A DNA stretch of 64,000 nucleotides from Anaerolinea sp. (GCA_029975055.1 JARKPU010000022.1:303703-367702), one strand, 5' to 3'. Counted from the stretch's first letter, positions 24,565-34,483 are shown. Numbers and translations: made by a program. Notes: generated by a model not told the origin, from the sequence alone.

Positions 24565-26673
24565 TCAGGGCCAGACGCGAATCTCCCCTCGCGTTCCGCC
24601 GCCCGGGCGCGAAGCCACCTCCAGCCCGGCGCCCACTGCCGCCAGCATGGCGCTGTGGATGCGCAGCCCGCTGCCCGCCCCGGCCCGGGCCTGGTCGCCG
24701 GCCAGCCCCACCCCGTCGTCTTCGATCGTCAGGCGCAGTCCGCCTTCATCGGTCTGCAGCCCGATGGCCAGGCGCAGCGGGCGCAGGCGCTCGGCGCCGC
24801 GCGCGTAGCGGGCGGCGTTGCGCAGCAGCTCGCGGGCGGCAAAATAGACCACCTCGGCGGCGAAAGGCGGCAGGCTCCGCGCGCGTTCCTCGGCAGCCGG
24901 GTCGATGTCCCAGCGCACCGCATCGAATTCGCCCGCCAGGTCGCCTTCCAGCAGGTCGCGCAAAGCCGCGGCCAGCCCTGCCTGCGCCAATCGCTGGGGC
25001 ACATCCGGGGCCGCCGCGCGGAGCAGGTCGGAAATGCGGTGGTGAGCGCTGGTCAGCGCCTCCAACGCCCGGCTCACCTCGGGGTTGCCGGCCTCCAGCC
25101 CGCCCAGGTAGAGCACCGAGGTGTGCAGCTCAGGCAGCACCTCATCGTGGAGGACGCGCCGGCTCTGGCCTTCCAGCACGCGCGCCTGGGTCACGCGCTG
25201 GCGCAGCAGCTCCAGCGAGAGCCGCGCCGCCTGCGAACCGGCCAGCATGTCCAGCAGGCGCTCCCCGGCCGCCTGAGCCAGCTCGATCTCCTCCTCGCTG
25301 TAAGTGCCGCCGCGTGCTTTCTCGCCCACAAAGAGCGCCCCGGCCAGCCCGCCCGCGCTCCACAACGGCACCACCCACGCCGGTCCGCCCTGGCCGGGCG
25401 GGGCCGGAAGGATGCGCACCGCGCGCGTGAAGCGCTGCCGCCAGCCATCCAGGCTGGGCGCGGTCAGCCCGGCCCCGGGCGGGTAAACCAGCGGCGGCCC
25501 GGCCAGCGCCGAAAGCTGCCCCGCCGGCACCAGCGCCGCGGATTTCGCGCCGAGCAGGTCGCGGCAGAGCGCCTCGAAGAGCTCACCCGTCGAGCCGCCA
25601 TCGCCCACCGCCGCCGGGCCGGTGAGCTGCCCGTAGAGGTTCTGGCTGGCCACAAACGGGCGCAGGCGCTCCATGAACTGCTCGCGCTCGGCATAAGCCC
25701 GCCACGAGAACAGCGCATAAAAGCCTGCCACCAGCACGGTGGCCAGCAGGTAACTGTAAACAGGGGTCGGGTGCAGCGCCACCGCAAAGGCCGCCAGGCT
25801 GCCAAACCCCGCCGCCAGCAGCACGGTGCTGCGCCACTGCGCATAGAAGCGGTCGCGCGGCAGCGGGCGGCCGGTGAAGACCTCGTAAGCCACGATGGCC
25901 CGCCCCAGCAGGGTGACGGCCACCGCCACCAGCGAGGCCACCGCCAGGTCGAAGAGCCTGACGGTGCGCTCCGCCAACGGGTCGCTCAGGCTGGGCAGCG
26001 GGGTGGTCTTGAGCGCCCAAAGGGCCGTCCAGGTGAGGATGCCCCCGGCTGCGAGCATGGCCACCGAAGCCGCCACCAGCCAGGGCCGCGCCAGCGCGCG
26101 GGCCCGCCCGCCGGGAGAGGGATCGCCCTGCCCCCTCTGGCGCAGGAGCGTTAACGGCAGCAAATAGCACAGAATCGAATAGAGGATATACGCCCACACC
26201 AGCAGCGGGATGCCCCCCAGGCTGGGGCTGATGAACAGGCCGCGCCCGGCCACGTACTGGTAAGTGGGCAGCGGGTTGGCGAAGAGGATCAGCCCGACGA
26301 CGCCGAGGGTCATTGCCGCCACCAGCAGCGGCTGGCGGCGGTGCGGCCCGCCCTGGAAAGTGAAACCTGCATGCCAGAGCATGGAAGCATACCACGCCAG
26401 CGGGGCCACCACGGCCGGGGTCCAGCTCACCCACCACCAGAAGTTCATCCCAAAACCGGTGGAAGCCAGCCCGCGCCCCAGGATGGCCGTGTGGCTGGTG
26501 AAGAACAGCGCCCCCAGCAGCAGCCCGCTGCTCACCAGCCAGGTGCCGGCGCTGCGCCGGTTGCCGATGAGCAGCACCATGCCCCCCAGCCAGAGCAGTG
26601 AAAGGGTCAGGTAAAACGAAACCGCCAGCCCTGCCCAGGAGAGCAGGGCGTCAAAACCGGGTAGGAGGATCAT
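24565..26673 (-). CDS. Orphan membrane sensor histidine kinase
   Basis: A 702-residue protein. About seven to nine hydrophobic helices lie in the N-terminal half (residues 1-340), followed by a GAF-like region (350-470, LPAPPGQGGPAWVVPLWSAG). The phosphoacceptor segment is RRVLHDEVLPELHTSVL near 505, as in the HisKA_3 group. The ATPase domain has RELLRNAARYARG (N box) and TIEDDGVGLAG (G1). No response regulator is adjacent. A TACAAT ends eight nt before the ATG at 26673, so it may be leaderless. The signal is unknown. Confidence 0.85.
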   Translation of the reverse strand: MILLPGFDALLSWAGLAVSFYLTLSLLWLGGMVLLIGNRRSAGTWLVSSGLLLGALFFTSHTAILGRGLASTGFGMNFWWWVSWTPAVVAPLAWYASMLWHAGFTFQGGPHRRQPLLVAAMTLGVVGLILFANPLPTYQYVAGRGLFISPSLGGIPLLVWAYILYSILCYLLPLTLLRQRGQGDPSPGGRARALARPWLVAASVAMLAAGGILTWTALWALKTTPLPSLSDPLAERTVRLFDLAVASLVAVAVTLLGRAIVAYEVFTGRPLPRDRFYAQWRSTVLLAAGFGSLAAFAVALHPTPVYSYLLATVLVAGFYALFSWRAYAEREQFMERLRPFVASQNLYGQLTGPAAVGDGGSTGELFEALCRDLLGAKSAALVPAGQLSALAGPPLVYPPGAGLTAPSLDGWRQRFTRAVRILPAPPGQGGPAWVVPLWSAGGLAGALFVGEKARGGTYSEEEIELAQAAGERLLDMLAGSQAARLSLELLRQRVTQARVLEGQSRRVLHDEVLPELHTSVLYLGGLEAGNPEVSRALEALTSAHHRISDLLRAAAPDVPQRLAQAGLAAALRDLLEGDLAGEFDAVRWDIDPAAEERARSLPPFAAEVVYFAARELLRNAARYARGAERLRPLRLAIGLQTDEGGLRLTIEDDGVGLAGDQARAGAGSGLRIHSAMLAAVGAGLEVASRPGGGTRGEIRVWP

Positions 26674-26733
26674 CACCGTTGATTGTAAAGGATTTTACCG
26701 CGCCGGTGCGCGCCTTTGTTCCCTTGCCGGGCG

Positions 26734-26984
26734 GGGTCGGTTTTATGACCGCACCATCATTTGCCCGGTTCCCGTAGGGTGCGGTCGATCCTATGACCGC
26801 ACCCTCTTTTACCCGGTTCCCGTAGGGTGCGGTCGATTTTCTGACCGCACCCTCCTTCACCCGTCAAAAGGTGCAGCCCAAAGCGACTGCACCCTACAAT
26901 CCCTCGGTTCCCGCAGGGTGCGGTCGATCCTATGACCGCACCCTCTTTCGCCCGTCAAAAGGTGCAGCCCAAAGCGGCTGCACC
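26734..26984. repeat. Family B tandem hairpin cluster (six units)
   Basis: Six hairpins spaced 40-50 bp apart. Units 2, 3 and 5 are GGGTGCGGTCGAT...GACCGCACCC, unit 1 is a shortened version, and units 4 and 6 are GGTGCAGCCCAAAGCGRCTGCACC. Between hairpins are CGGTTCCCGTAG or TTCACCCGTCAAAA. It fills the 328-nt gap between the sensor kinase and the P-type ATPase genes. The same units recur at 52041-52236 in the opposite orientation. Confidence 0.9.
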
Positions 26985-27001
26985 CAAAAAAACTATGGCC
27001 C

Positions 27002-29830
27002 TCACCTCTGCTTCATCGTCTTCCCAAACACCGCCTTGGTAACCTCGGCCACCAGCGAGGGAATGATCAGCAGCGGGATGATCTCGGCCCACTGAGCCCA
27101 ACCGAGCGCTTCGGTGTCGAAAATACTCGAAAGGAACGGCACGTAAACCACCGCCATGATCAACGCCAATGAAGAAAGCACCGCCCAGTTCATCCACCTG
27201 TTGGAGAAGAACCCGATTCTGAACAGCGGGTAATACTCCGAGCGCGCGGTGTACGCTCGCAGCAATTCCGAAACGCTGAGCGTGACAAAGGCCATCGTCT
27301 CGGCGTAATGCACGTGCTCCGGCGAGGTCGTGCCGATCCAAAAGGCCGCCAGCGTCACCGCGGTGATCGCCACCGTCTGGAAGGCAATGCCGATCAGCAT
27401 AAAGCGGTTGATGATCGGCTCTTTGGGCGGTCGCGGCTTCTGTTCCATGATATCCGGGTCGCCCTTCTCGGTGCCCAGCGCCAGCGCAGGCGCGCCATCG
27501 GTGACCAGGTTGAGCCACAACAGTTGCAGAGCCGTCAACGGCGATTTGCTGAGGAACAGCGTGCCGAGGAAGATGATGCCGATCTCGGCTAGGTTGCAGG
27601 AAAGCAGGTAATAAACAAACTTGCGGATATTGCTGTAGATGATGCGCCCCTGCTCGATGGCGGCCACGATGCTGGCGTAGTTATCATCGGTGAGCACCAT
27701 ATCGGCGGTCTCTTTGGCCACATCGGTGCCGGTGATGCCCATCGCCACGCCGATATCGGCACGTTTGATCGCCGGGGCGTCGTTGACGCCGTCGCCGGTC
27801 ATCGCCACCACCTCGTTGTTGGCGCGCAGGGCGTTGACAATGCGCATCTTGTGTTCCGGCGAGACGCGCGCAAACACGTCCGTCAGTTCCACCTCGCGGG
27901 TCAGCGCCTCGTCGTCCAGCTCGCCGATCTGCGCGCCCGTCAGCACATGGTGCCCGGGGGCCAGCAGACCGATGCTCTCGGCGATGGCGCGCGCCGTATT
28001 GGGGTAGTCGCCGGTGATCATAATCGTGCGGATGCCCGCCTTGCGCGCCTTCTCCAGCGCCGGGTGGACCTCGGCGCGCGCCGGGTCGATCATCCCCACC
28101 AGCCCGACGAAGATCAGGTCCTTTTCCATCTCTTCACTGCGCACCTGCTCGGGCATCACCGTCTCCAGGCGATAGGCCAGGCCCAGCACGCGCAGCGCAT
28201 CGCGGGTCATCGCATCGTTGGCATCGAGGATGCGCTGCCGCCCGGCGTCATCCAGCGGGGCGGGGCGGTCTTCGGCGGTCTGGTAAAAGCTGCACAGGCG
28301 CAAGACCACATCCGGCGCGCCTTTGACGGCAATGGCATAGCGCTCGGGGCGGTCTTTCTCGTAGAGCGGGGAGCTGTCTTCAGGGATGATCTGCTCGATG
28401 GAATGCACGGTGAGCATGCGCTTGCGGCTCGAATCGAAGGGAATTTCCTGCGCGCGCGGGTAAATTCCGCTCAAGTCGCTCTGCAAGATGCCCGCCTTTG
28501 CCGCCGCCACCAGGATCGACCCCTCGGTGGGGTCACCGATGATGCGAAAGCCGCTGTTTCCGTTTTCGCCTTCCAGGCGCTCGAGCTGCGCATCGTTGTT
28601 CAATGCGCCCACCCACAGGGCCGTGCGCACCGCGGGCAGACTTTCCAGATCTACTTTCTGCCCGCCCACGCGGAACTCGCCCTCGGGTTTATACCCGCTG
28701 CCGGTCACCTCCACCAGCGTCCCATCCACCCACAGGCGCGTGACGGTCATCGCGTTCTGAGTGAGCGTGCCGGTCTTATCCGAGCAAATCACCGTCGCCG
28801 AACCGAGCGTCTCCACCGAAGACAGCCGGCGGATGAGCGCATGCCGGCGGACCATCTCACGCATGCCCAGCGCCAGGCTGATGGTGACGATGGCCGGCAT
28901 GCCCTCCGGCACGGCGGCGATCGCCAGGCTGACGGCGATCATGAACAATTCCACGATGTGGGCAATCGTCAGGCTGCCCTCGGAGAGCGCGCGCAAAATG
29001 CCCACCACGAAGACCAGCCCGCAGACTGCCAGCGCCCCCCAGCCGAGGGTTTTGCCAAGCTGGTCGAGGCGCTTCTGGAGCGGCGTCTCTTCCTCTTCCA
29101 CGCTTTGCAGCATGTTGGCGATGAGGCCAAGCTGGGTGCGCATGCCGGTGGCTACCACCACGCCGCGCCCGCGTCCGTAGGTGACCACCGTGCCCATGAA
29201 GGCAGTATTCTTGCGGTCGCCCAGGGCGGCATCCATTGCCATGCGCTCGGTGGCGGTCTTGGTCACCGGCACCGATTCGCCCGTCAGCGCGGCCTCGTCT
29301 ATCTGCAGGTTCACGGCTTCCACCAGGCGCACATCCGCCGGCACGTAGTTGCCCGCCTCTAAAAAGACAATATCGCCCGGCACAAGCTGCGCGGCCGGAA
29401 CCGCCACCCGGTGGCCGTCGCGCAGCGTTTGAGCCTCGGGCGCCGCCATTTTCTTCAACGCCGAGAGGGCCTCCTCGGCTCGCCGCTCCTGCACCACCCC
29501 CATCACCGCATTGAGCACCACAATCGCCAGAATCGCCCCAGACTCTACCCACTCACCAAGCACTGCCGAAATCAATGAAGCGACGATGAGGAGGATAACG
29601 ACAAAACTCTTGAGCTGGTCGAGAACGAGCTGCAGAAAGGTTGGCCGCGGCCTTTCGACAAGCTGGTTGGGGCCATACTGCTCCAGGCGGCGGGCAGCTT
29701 CTGCGGAACTCAGGCCGGCCTGCACCTGCGTATCCAGGCGCCGGAGAACATCCTCCGCGCTCATCGAATGCCAGGTGATGCTGACGTCTTCTTGTGTGTT
29801 GACGGCCTCGCGGGGATCGACGGATTGCAT
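27002..29830 (-). CDS. Cation-transporting P-type ATPase (Ca2+ type, IIA)
   Basis: A 942-residue ion pump. The phosphorylation site is [11 protein letters not shown], the actuator loop LTGESVPV, and the hinge [13 protein letters not shown]. Membrane ion ligands of Ca2+ pumps are present: [17 protein letters not shown] in M4, [12 protein letters not shown] in M5 and [15 protein letters not shown] in M6. It therefore most likely exports Ca2+ (or Mn2+) from the cytoplasm. It opens with a cation-ATPase N-terminal domain ([18 protein letters not shown]). GAGGAG precedes the ATG. It stands alone. Confidence 0.93.
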   Translation of the reverse strand: MQSVDPREAVNTQEDVSITWHSMSAEDVLRRLDTQVQAGLSSAEAARRLEQYGPNQLVERPRPTFLQLVLDQLKSFVVILLIVASLISAVLGEWVESGAILAIVVLNAVMGVVQERRAEEALSALKKMAAPEAQTLRDGHRVAVPAAQLVPGDIVFLEAGNYVPADVRLVEAVNLQIDEAALTGESVPVTKTATERMAMDAALGDRKNTAFMGTVVTYGRGRGVVVATGMRTQLGLIANMLQSVEEEETPLQKRLDQLGKTLGWGALAVCGLVFVVGILRALSEGSLTIAHIVELFMIAVSLAIAAVPEGMPAIVTISLALGMREMVRRHALIRRLSSVETLGSATVICSDKTGTLTQNAMTVTRLWVDGTLVEVTGSGYKPEGEFRVGGQKVDLESLPAVRTALWVGALNNDAQLERLEGENGNSGFRIIGDPTEGSILVAAAKAGILQSDLSGIYPRAQEIPFDSSRKRMLTVHSIEQIIPEDSSPLYEKDRPERYAIAVKGAPDVVLRLCSFYQTAEDRPAPLDDAGRQRILDANDAMTRDALRVLGLAYRLETVMPEQVRSEEMEKDLIFVGLVGMIDPARAEVHPALEKARKAGIRTIMITGDYPNTARAIAESIGLLAPGHHVLTGAQIGELDDEALTREVELTDVFARVSPEHKMRIVNALRANNEVVAMTGDGVNDAPAIKRADIGVAMGITGTDVAKETADMVLTDDNYASIVAAIEQGRIIYSNIRKFVYYLLSCNLAEIGIIFLGTLFLSKSPLTALQLLWLNLVTDGAPALALGTEKGDPDIMEQKPRPPKEPIINRFMLIGIAFQTVAITAVTLAAFWIGTTSPEHVHYAETMAFVTLSVSELLRAYTARSEYYPLFRIGFFSNRWMNWAVLSSLALIMAVVYVPFLSSIFDTEALGWAQWAEIIPLLIIPSLVAEVTKAVFGKTMKQR

Positions 29831-30073
29831 GGGCGCTCCTCTATTCGAATTCTATTGGTTATATGCACCACAAGGCTTTCATTTGCTATCAACCCGTGAA
29901 CGAGTTCACAAATTGACGGCAAGCAAAGCCGCTGGTGAGCCAATTGCCAGCACAAATGATCGCTAGTGTTTGGAAATTGAGTACCGGTAAGATAAATTCG
30001 TTGAAGTATACCAGATGGCTTCACTCGCAGGCAGAGCGTATCGGGTGCAAGCCGTTGCTAGCCGCCTGGTATG

Positions 30074-31201
30074 CTAGGGACATTCTGCTTCTTCTGCCTG
30101 AATTCTGGTCGCGCAGGTAATGCCCATCTTCTCCATGTCCTTCATAAGACGGACCGGATCAACCAGGTGTCCCATCATCCAGAGGCCGGGCTTCCTGGCG
30201 GAACCATCCAGGTACTGCAGCAAGGTTGCGACGACCGGGATGGCGGTCAGTTCGTATCCGTCGGGATGGGCGACGCTTGATTGTACCGTGACCTGGCGCC
30301 CATCTTTCAAACCGGCAGCCTGAACCTGAAGTTCAACCCGATAGGGCGGTTTGTGAAAGGTACCCATCCCCCACCACAAGAATTTCCCGATGGAACGAAC
30401 GGCTTGCGGCGCCAGCTTAAGCCAGGCCCAGGTGATCGGCATTACCACCCAATCCAACAGCCAATGCATCTCCGAAATGTAAAACCCGGTCTCACGCAGC
30501 GAGGGGAACAAGGAGGGCAAAGGGCGTAACTCTTCGAAAAACATAGAATAGCAGCGTCGGCGTCCGATATCACCGCCAAAATCGCAAGTGCGCATTACGT
30601 AGGAGTTTACCTTCGTCCATGAGCCATTTTTGAAGACCTGTCCGTTATATTCTCTGAAACTCTCAACCACCTCATCCACCGCCTCGGAATACGGCAAGTC
30701 CTTGCCCATGTTCAGATAGCCTAATGTGATGGCGCTCTCAATGCAATCCAGGTGAGTGGCAGCATAGCGCACCAACGCGGAGGGCAAACCGGGATGGAAA
30801 CCGGCTTCGGTAATGAAACAAAGGCCGGCCTGTTCGATTTCTTGCGCCAGCGATTGCAGCAACGCCAATTTCTGAGCACCGAGTTGCACGTCCAAATAGT
30901 CCAGACCCATTTCCAAAGAGGTTCGGATGACATTTTCAGCGTACGCAGTGGTGGGTGCAGCGACTACAACCATCATCTGATCTGCAAACGCCCGGTGCAA
31001 TGAACCGATTTGCGACGCATCAGCGCAGGCTGCTTTGACACGATGGTCAGGATATTGCTGGTTGAGTTGATCGGCCAGAGCCTGCGCCCTGTCGAGGTGC
31101 CGCGCCGCAATCGTTATATCCGCTTTGGAGTTCTCTAGCAGATGCTGCACTATCAATCTTCCTGTATAACCTGTGCCGCCCAGGACCAGGATTTTTGACA
31201 T
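30074..31201 (-). CDS. Saccharopine dehydrogenase-like NAD(P)-binding protein
   Basis: A 375-residue protein. The N-terminal Rossmann motif is VLGGTGYTGRLIVQHLLE. LDVQLGAQKLALLQSLAQEI and EAGFHPGLPSALVRYAA match the saccharopine-dehydrogenase-like group, which includes trans-acting enoyl reductases and unknown oxidoreductases. A hydrophobic stretch WLLDWVVMPITWAWLKLAP sits near residue 255. Base composition is clearly lower in G+C than both flanks, and codon use differs (more A/T third bases), which suggests recent arrival. The flanking gaps are non-coding and A+T-rich. The substrate is unknown. Confidence 0.78.
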   Translation of the reverse strand: MSKILVLGGTGYTGRLIVQHLLENSKADITIAARHLDRAQALADQLNQQYPDHRVKAACADASQIGSLHRAFADQMMVVVAAPTTAYAENVIRTSLEMGLDYLDVQLGAQKLALLQSLAQEIEQAGLCFITEAGFHPGLPSALVRYAATHLDCIESAITLGYLNMGKDLPYSEAVDEVVESFREYNGQVFKNGSWTKVNSYVMRTCDFGGDIGRRRCYSMFFEELRPLPSLFPSLRETGFYISEMHWLLDWVVMPITWAWLKLAPQAVRSIGKFLWWGMGTFHKPPYRVELQVQAAGLKDGRQVTVQSSVAHPDGYELTAIPVVATLLQYLDGSARKPGLWMMGHLVDPVRLMKDMEKMGITCATRIQAEEAECP

Positions 31202-31257
31202 GCTCTATTTTCTCTCCTTTCTCTTGAGCGGTTTTCTCGCTAAATTCCTGGGATTTT

Positions 31258-31362
31258 CCCCTCACCCTGCCCCACCCCTACGGGTGCGCGAAGCGCGTCC
31301 CAGAGGGAGAGGTTTTTTTTACCTCCCTTCTCCCTCTGGGAGAAGGGCCGGTTGATGAGGGG
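31258..31362. repeat. Family C dispersed element, copy 2
   Basis: Opens with CCCTCACCCTGCCCCACCCC, holds GGTGCGCGAAGCGCGTCCC and CTTCTCCCTCTGGGAGAAGG, and ends in GTTGATGAGGGG. It shares block order with the copy at 2264. It fills most of the gap between the saccharopine-like and glycerate kinase genes, together with a family D palindrome. A run of eight Ts at 31313-31320 follows the first hairpin. Confidence 0.8.
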
Positions 31363-31488
31363 AAATGTTCTTAACGTAGCGAGAACACCATTCAGCGGTG
31401 AACCGGTTCTATCCAGCAGGATCATCGGGAAATTCAGAATAGAATAACCCTCATTCCGCAAGGGTGGTTCGCATGTCCACATACTTGC

Positions 31489-31512
31489 AGGGGCGGTTCG
31501 CGAACCGCCCCT
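31489..31512. repeat. Perfect 24-bp palindrome at the glycerate kinase stop (family D)
   Basis: AGGGGCGGTTCG is followed by CGAACCGCCCCT with no loop. Its last two bases overlap the stop codon region of the minus-strand glycerate kinase gene (stop at 31511-31513). It may protect or end that mRNA. Confidence 0.7.
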
Positions 31513-32878
31513 ACAGCACAAAAATGAACGCCAGGTCATTCACATTGGTTTGTGTCGGGCCGGGGAGGAGCAGGTCGCCCAGCGGGGCGAAGAAATGATA
31601 CGCATCGTTGCGCGCGAGGTGTTCCTGCGCATCCAGCCCTGCGGCGCGCGCCCGTGGGGCCGTCTCACCGCTCACCACCGCCCCGGCCGCGTCGGTGGGG
31701 CCGTCGCCGCCGTCCGTTGCCAGCGCCGCCAGCAGGGTGCCTTCCAGCCCGGCTAAATCCAGGGCCGCCGCCAGGGCCAGTTCCTGGTTGCGCCCGCCCA
31801 GCCCATCGCCGCGCAGAGTCACCGTCGTCTCACCGCCCGCCACGATGCACCCCGGGCGCGCCACCGGTTCGCCGGTGAGCGCCGCCTGCCGGGCTACCGC
31901 CGCCAGCATGCGCCCGGCCTGGCGCGCCTCGCCCTGCAGCGAGGTGGTCAGCAGCAGCGCATCCCAGCCCTCGCGCCGCGCCTGGGCAAGCCCCGCCTGG
32001 GCAGCCTGGTAATTGCTGGCCACCACCACGTTCTGCACGCGCTCAAAAAGCCCGTCGCCGGGCTTGGGGGTTTCGGGGGTTTCGCCGCGCAGGCCGGCCT
32101 CTAACCGGCTTCGGATGGCCGCAGGGACCTCTGCAAGCAGCTCGTAGCGCCGCAGAACCTCGAACCCATCTGCATATGTGGAAGGGTCCGGCACGCACGG
32201 CCCGGAGGCGATCACGTCCAGCGGGTCGCCGACCACGTCCGAGAGGATCAATGCCGCCACATCGGCTGGGGCGGCCCAGCGCGCCAGCCCGCCGCCCTTC
32301 ACCAGGTCGATGTGTTTGCGCAGCGTGTTGATCTCCGCAATGCTTGCTCCGCAGGCCAGCAGCCGGGCAGTGAGGGCCTGCACATCTGCCAGCGAGACCC
32401 CCGGCGCGGGGGCCGTCAGCAGCGCAGACCCCCCGCCGGAGAGGAGGCACAGCACCAGGTCTCCGGCCCCTGCGCCCTCCAGCAGGGCCGCCATGCGCCG
32501 GGTGGCCTGCGCGCCGCGTTCATCCGGCAGCGGGTGACCGGCCTCGACGACCTCGATCCCCCTCAAATTCCGCTGCGGTGGAGCGTACCCTTCATTGACG
32601 ATCACCAGCCCCCCGCCGATGCGCCCGCCCAGCACGTCGGCAGCTGCCTGGGCCATCGGGTAACCGGCTTTCCCGGCCCCCACCACCCAGATGCGCCGGA
32701 TCGCCGCCAGGTCATACGCTCGCTCGCCCACCCACAGGCGCTCGCCTTCGCGGCGCAAAAAACGCAGCACCGCCGCGCGCGGGTCCACCGCCTCCAGCGC
32801 GGCCGCCAGCACGCGCGCCACCGCCTGCCCGGCCGGGTGCGCCCGAAGGGTGTGGGTCAGCAGCCTGGTCGGGTCCAT
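31511..32878 (-). CDS. Glycerate 2-kinase (DUF4147/MOFRL type)
   Basis: A 455-residue cytoplasmic kinase that makes 2-phosphoglycerate from D-glycerate with ATP. The DUF4147 domain shows RIWVVGAGKAGYPMAQAAAD, EAGHPLPDERGAQATRRM and VLCLLSGGGSALLTAPAPG. The C-terminal MOFRL domain contains RPGCIVAGGETTVTLRGDG and GGRNQELALAAALDL. Length is normal. It is 28 nt after glgC on the same strand. This may tie glycerate use to the sugar-storage branch, although the pairing could be accidental. Confidence 0.92.
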   Translation of the reverse strand: MDPTRLLTHTLRAHPAGQAVARVLAAALEAVDPRAAVLRFLRREGERLWVGERAYDLAAIRRIWVVGAGKAGYPMAQAAADVLGGRIGGGLVIVNEGYAPPQRNLRGIEVVEAGHPLPDERGAQATRRMAALLEGAGAGDLVLCLLSGGGSALLTAPAPGVSLADVQALTARLLACGASIAEINTLRKHIDLVKGGGLARWAAPADVAALILSDVVGDPLDVIASGPCVPDPSTYADGFEVLRRYELLAEVPAAIRSRLEAGLRGETPETPKPGDGLFERVQNVVVASNYQAAQAGLAQARREGWDALLLTTSLQGEARQAGRMLAAVARQAALTGEPVARPGCIVAGGETTVTLRGDGLGGRNQELALAAALDLAGLEGTLLAALATDGGDGPTDAAGAVVSGETAPRARAAGLDAQEHLARNDAYHFFAPLGDLLLPGPTQTNVNDLAFIFVL

Positions 32879-32906
32879 CGAGAGGGTTGGCCTTGTTTCC
32901 GGCCGT

Positions 32907-34178
32907 TCACTTCGGCGCGATCACCGTCCCCGGCAAGATGACGGCGTTCTTCGGAACCACCACGATCCCATCCTGGACGGTCCAGTTATCCGTCTCGATA
33001 TCCGTGCCGCGCGGGAAGGGCTTGATCACCACGTTGCGGCCGATGCGCGCATTTTTATCGATGATCGCGCCTTGAATGAAGCAGTCGCGCCCGATGCCGA
33101 TGCACGGCAGGTCGCCTTCGTCGCCGCGGTCTTCCGCGCAATTTTGGTCGTAGTAATCGGACCCCATGATGATCGTGTCGAGGATCACGCAGCCCGCCCT
33201 GACCATGGTGCGCAGGCCCACCACCGAGTGGCGCAGCTCGCTGCGCCGCAGCCAGCTTCCTTCGGTCAGCAGCACATGTTCGATGACGCTGTTGTCGATG
33301 ATCGAGCCGGGCAGGAAGCGCGAGTGCGAGTAAATCGGCCGCACCGGGTCGTAGAGGTTGAAGCGCGGGTTCGGGTCGGCAAGGGCAAGGTTGGTCTCGT
33401 AGAACGAGCGGATCGTCCCGATATCCTCCCAATAGCCGGTGAAGTCGAAGCCGTACACCTGGCTTTGCTGCAGGGCAAATGGAATCACCTGCCCGCCGAA
33501 GTCATCGAAGGCATTTTGCTCGAGCACATCGCACAGCGCCTGGGTGTTGAACATATAAATGCCCATCGAGCCGAGGTACGGCCTGACGGGGTCGTCGCGG
33601 CTGACCAGTTCGGCCAGCAGGTTGGGGTCTTTGGGCTTTTCGGCAAAGCGGGTGATGCGGCAGTCGCTGTCGCGCTTCAAAATTCCCAGGCGGCCGGCTT
33701 CGTCGGCGCGCACCGGCTGCACGGCCACGGTGATATCGGCTTTATGCTCCCAGTGGAAGCGCGCCATCTCCGAGTAATCCATGCGGTAGAGGTGGTCGCC
33801 TGCCAGCACCAGGACGTAATCGGCGCGCGCCGAGCGAATCTGGAAGAGCTGCTTGCGCACCGCGTCGGCCGTGCCCTGGTACCAGTCGGCGTTTTCGTTG
33901 GTCTGCTCGGCGGCCCAGATGTTCACCCAGCCGGTGTGGAAAACATCGAAGACATAGGTCTGCGAAATGTGCCGGTGGAGCGAAACCGAGTTGAACTGCG
34001 TCAGCACGGCCACGCGGTAGATCCCTGAATTGATGCAGTTGCTGATCGGGATATCAATCAACCGGTATTTGCCGCCCATGGGGACGGCCGGTTTAGAGCG
34101 GAGTTTCGTCAACGGATAGAGCCGGCTTCCTTTACCGCCCCCGAGGATGACGGCCAGGATGCTATCTAGTGAAGGCAT
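32907..34178 (-). CDS. glgC: Glucose-1-phosphate adenylyltransferase
   Basis: A 423-residue ADP-glucose pyrophosphorylase, the entry enzyme of bacterial glycogen synthesis. The N-terminal motif GGGKGSRLYPLTKLRSKPAV contains the nucleotide loop. KYRLIDIPISNCINSGI, VLAGDHLYRMDY and FAEKPKD also match. The C-terminal left-handed beta-helix has repeated hexapeptides (SHSRFLPGSIIDNSVIEHV). glgA is not nearby. A long leader of about 165 nt separates it from its likely promoter. Confidence 0.95.
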   Translation of the reverse strand: MPSLDSILAVILGGGKGSRLYPLTKLRSKPAVPMGGKYRLIDIPISNCINSGIYRVAVLTQFNSVSLHRHISQTYVFDVFHTGWVNIWAAEQTNENADWYQGTADAVRKQLFQIRSARADYVLVLAGDHLYRMDYSEMARFHWEHKADITVAVQPVRADEAGRLGILKRDSDCRITRFAEKPKDPNLLAELVSRDDPVRPYLGSMGIYMFNTQALCDVLEQNAFDDFGGQVIPFALQQSQVYGFDFTGYWEDIGTIRSFYETNLALADPNPRFNLYDPVRPIYSHSRFLPGSIIDNSVIEHVLLTEGSWLRRSELRHSVVGLRTMVRAGCVILDTIIMGSDYYDQNCAEDRGDEGDLPCIGIGRDCFIQGAIIDKNARIGRNVVIKPFPRGTDIETDNWTVQDGIVVVPKNAVILPGTVIAPK

Positions 34179-34347
34179 GATTTCCTCCTATACTCGAATG
34201 CGACCTATCTTCTAACTCCTGATGATGTGATGAACCTCGAAGGAAACTGAGTTCTGGCGTGCTGTTTTACGAGCCGAACGTGTTTCATTTTCCCGTCCAT
34301 TTGTGTTGACAGAAAACCTACGCACGATCTTCGATACCGCCATCTAA

Positions 34348-34377
34348 ATTATACAATGCCTTCGGTCAGCGCTTCAA
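34348..34377 (-). promoter_or_regulatory. Candidate glgC promoter
   Basis: On the minus strand, TTGAAG and TATAAT (TTGTATAATTTAG context) are separated by 18 nt. The resulting mRNA would begin about 160 nt before the glgC ATG. The -35 lies in the GCGCTTCAA block that is part of the adjoining family A element. Confidence 0.55.
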
Positions 34378-34380
34378 TTA

Positions 34381-34415
34381 TTCTGTAAATTGTGCGGCTT
34401 ACCCTGCAATTCCCT
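34381..34415. repeat. Family A palindromic element, decayed copy 5
   Basis: The left arm TTCTGTAAATTGTGCGGC is intact, while the right arm (ACCCTGCAATTCCCTAAAAA) has decayed. The block TCAGCGCTTCAATTA in front matches the flank seen at other copies. GGATGCACC follows. It lies in the divergent gap between glgC and the zincin gene. Confidence 0.7.
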
Positions 34416-34470
34416 AAAAAGGATGCACCCAGCCGGCCTTCGGGTGATCGAGCGGCATGCAGAATGAAGA

Positions 34471-34476
34471 TATAAT
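34471..34476 (+). promoter_or_regulatory. Candidate -10 box, leaderless start
   Basis: TATAAT in AAGATATAATCGAACCCATG ends seven nt before ATG 34484. It argues that this ATG, not the one at 34457, is the start. Confidence 0.55.
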
Positions 34477-34483
34477 CGAACCC

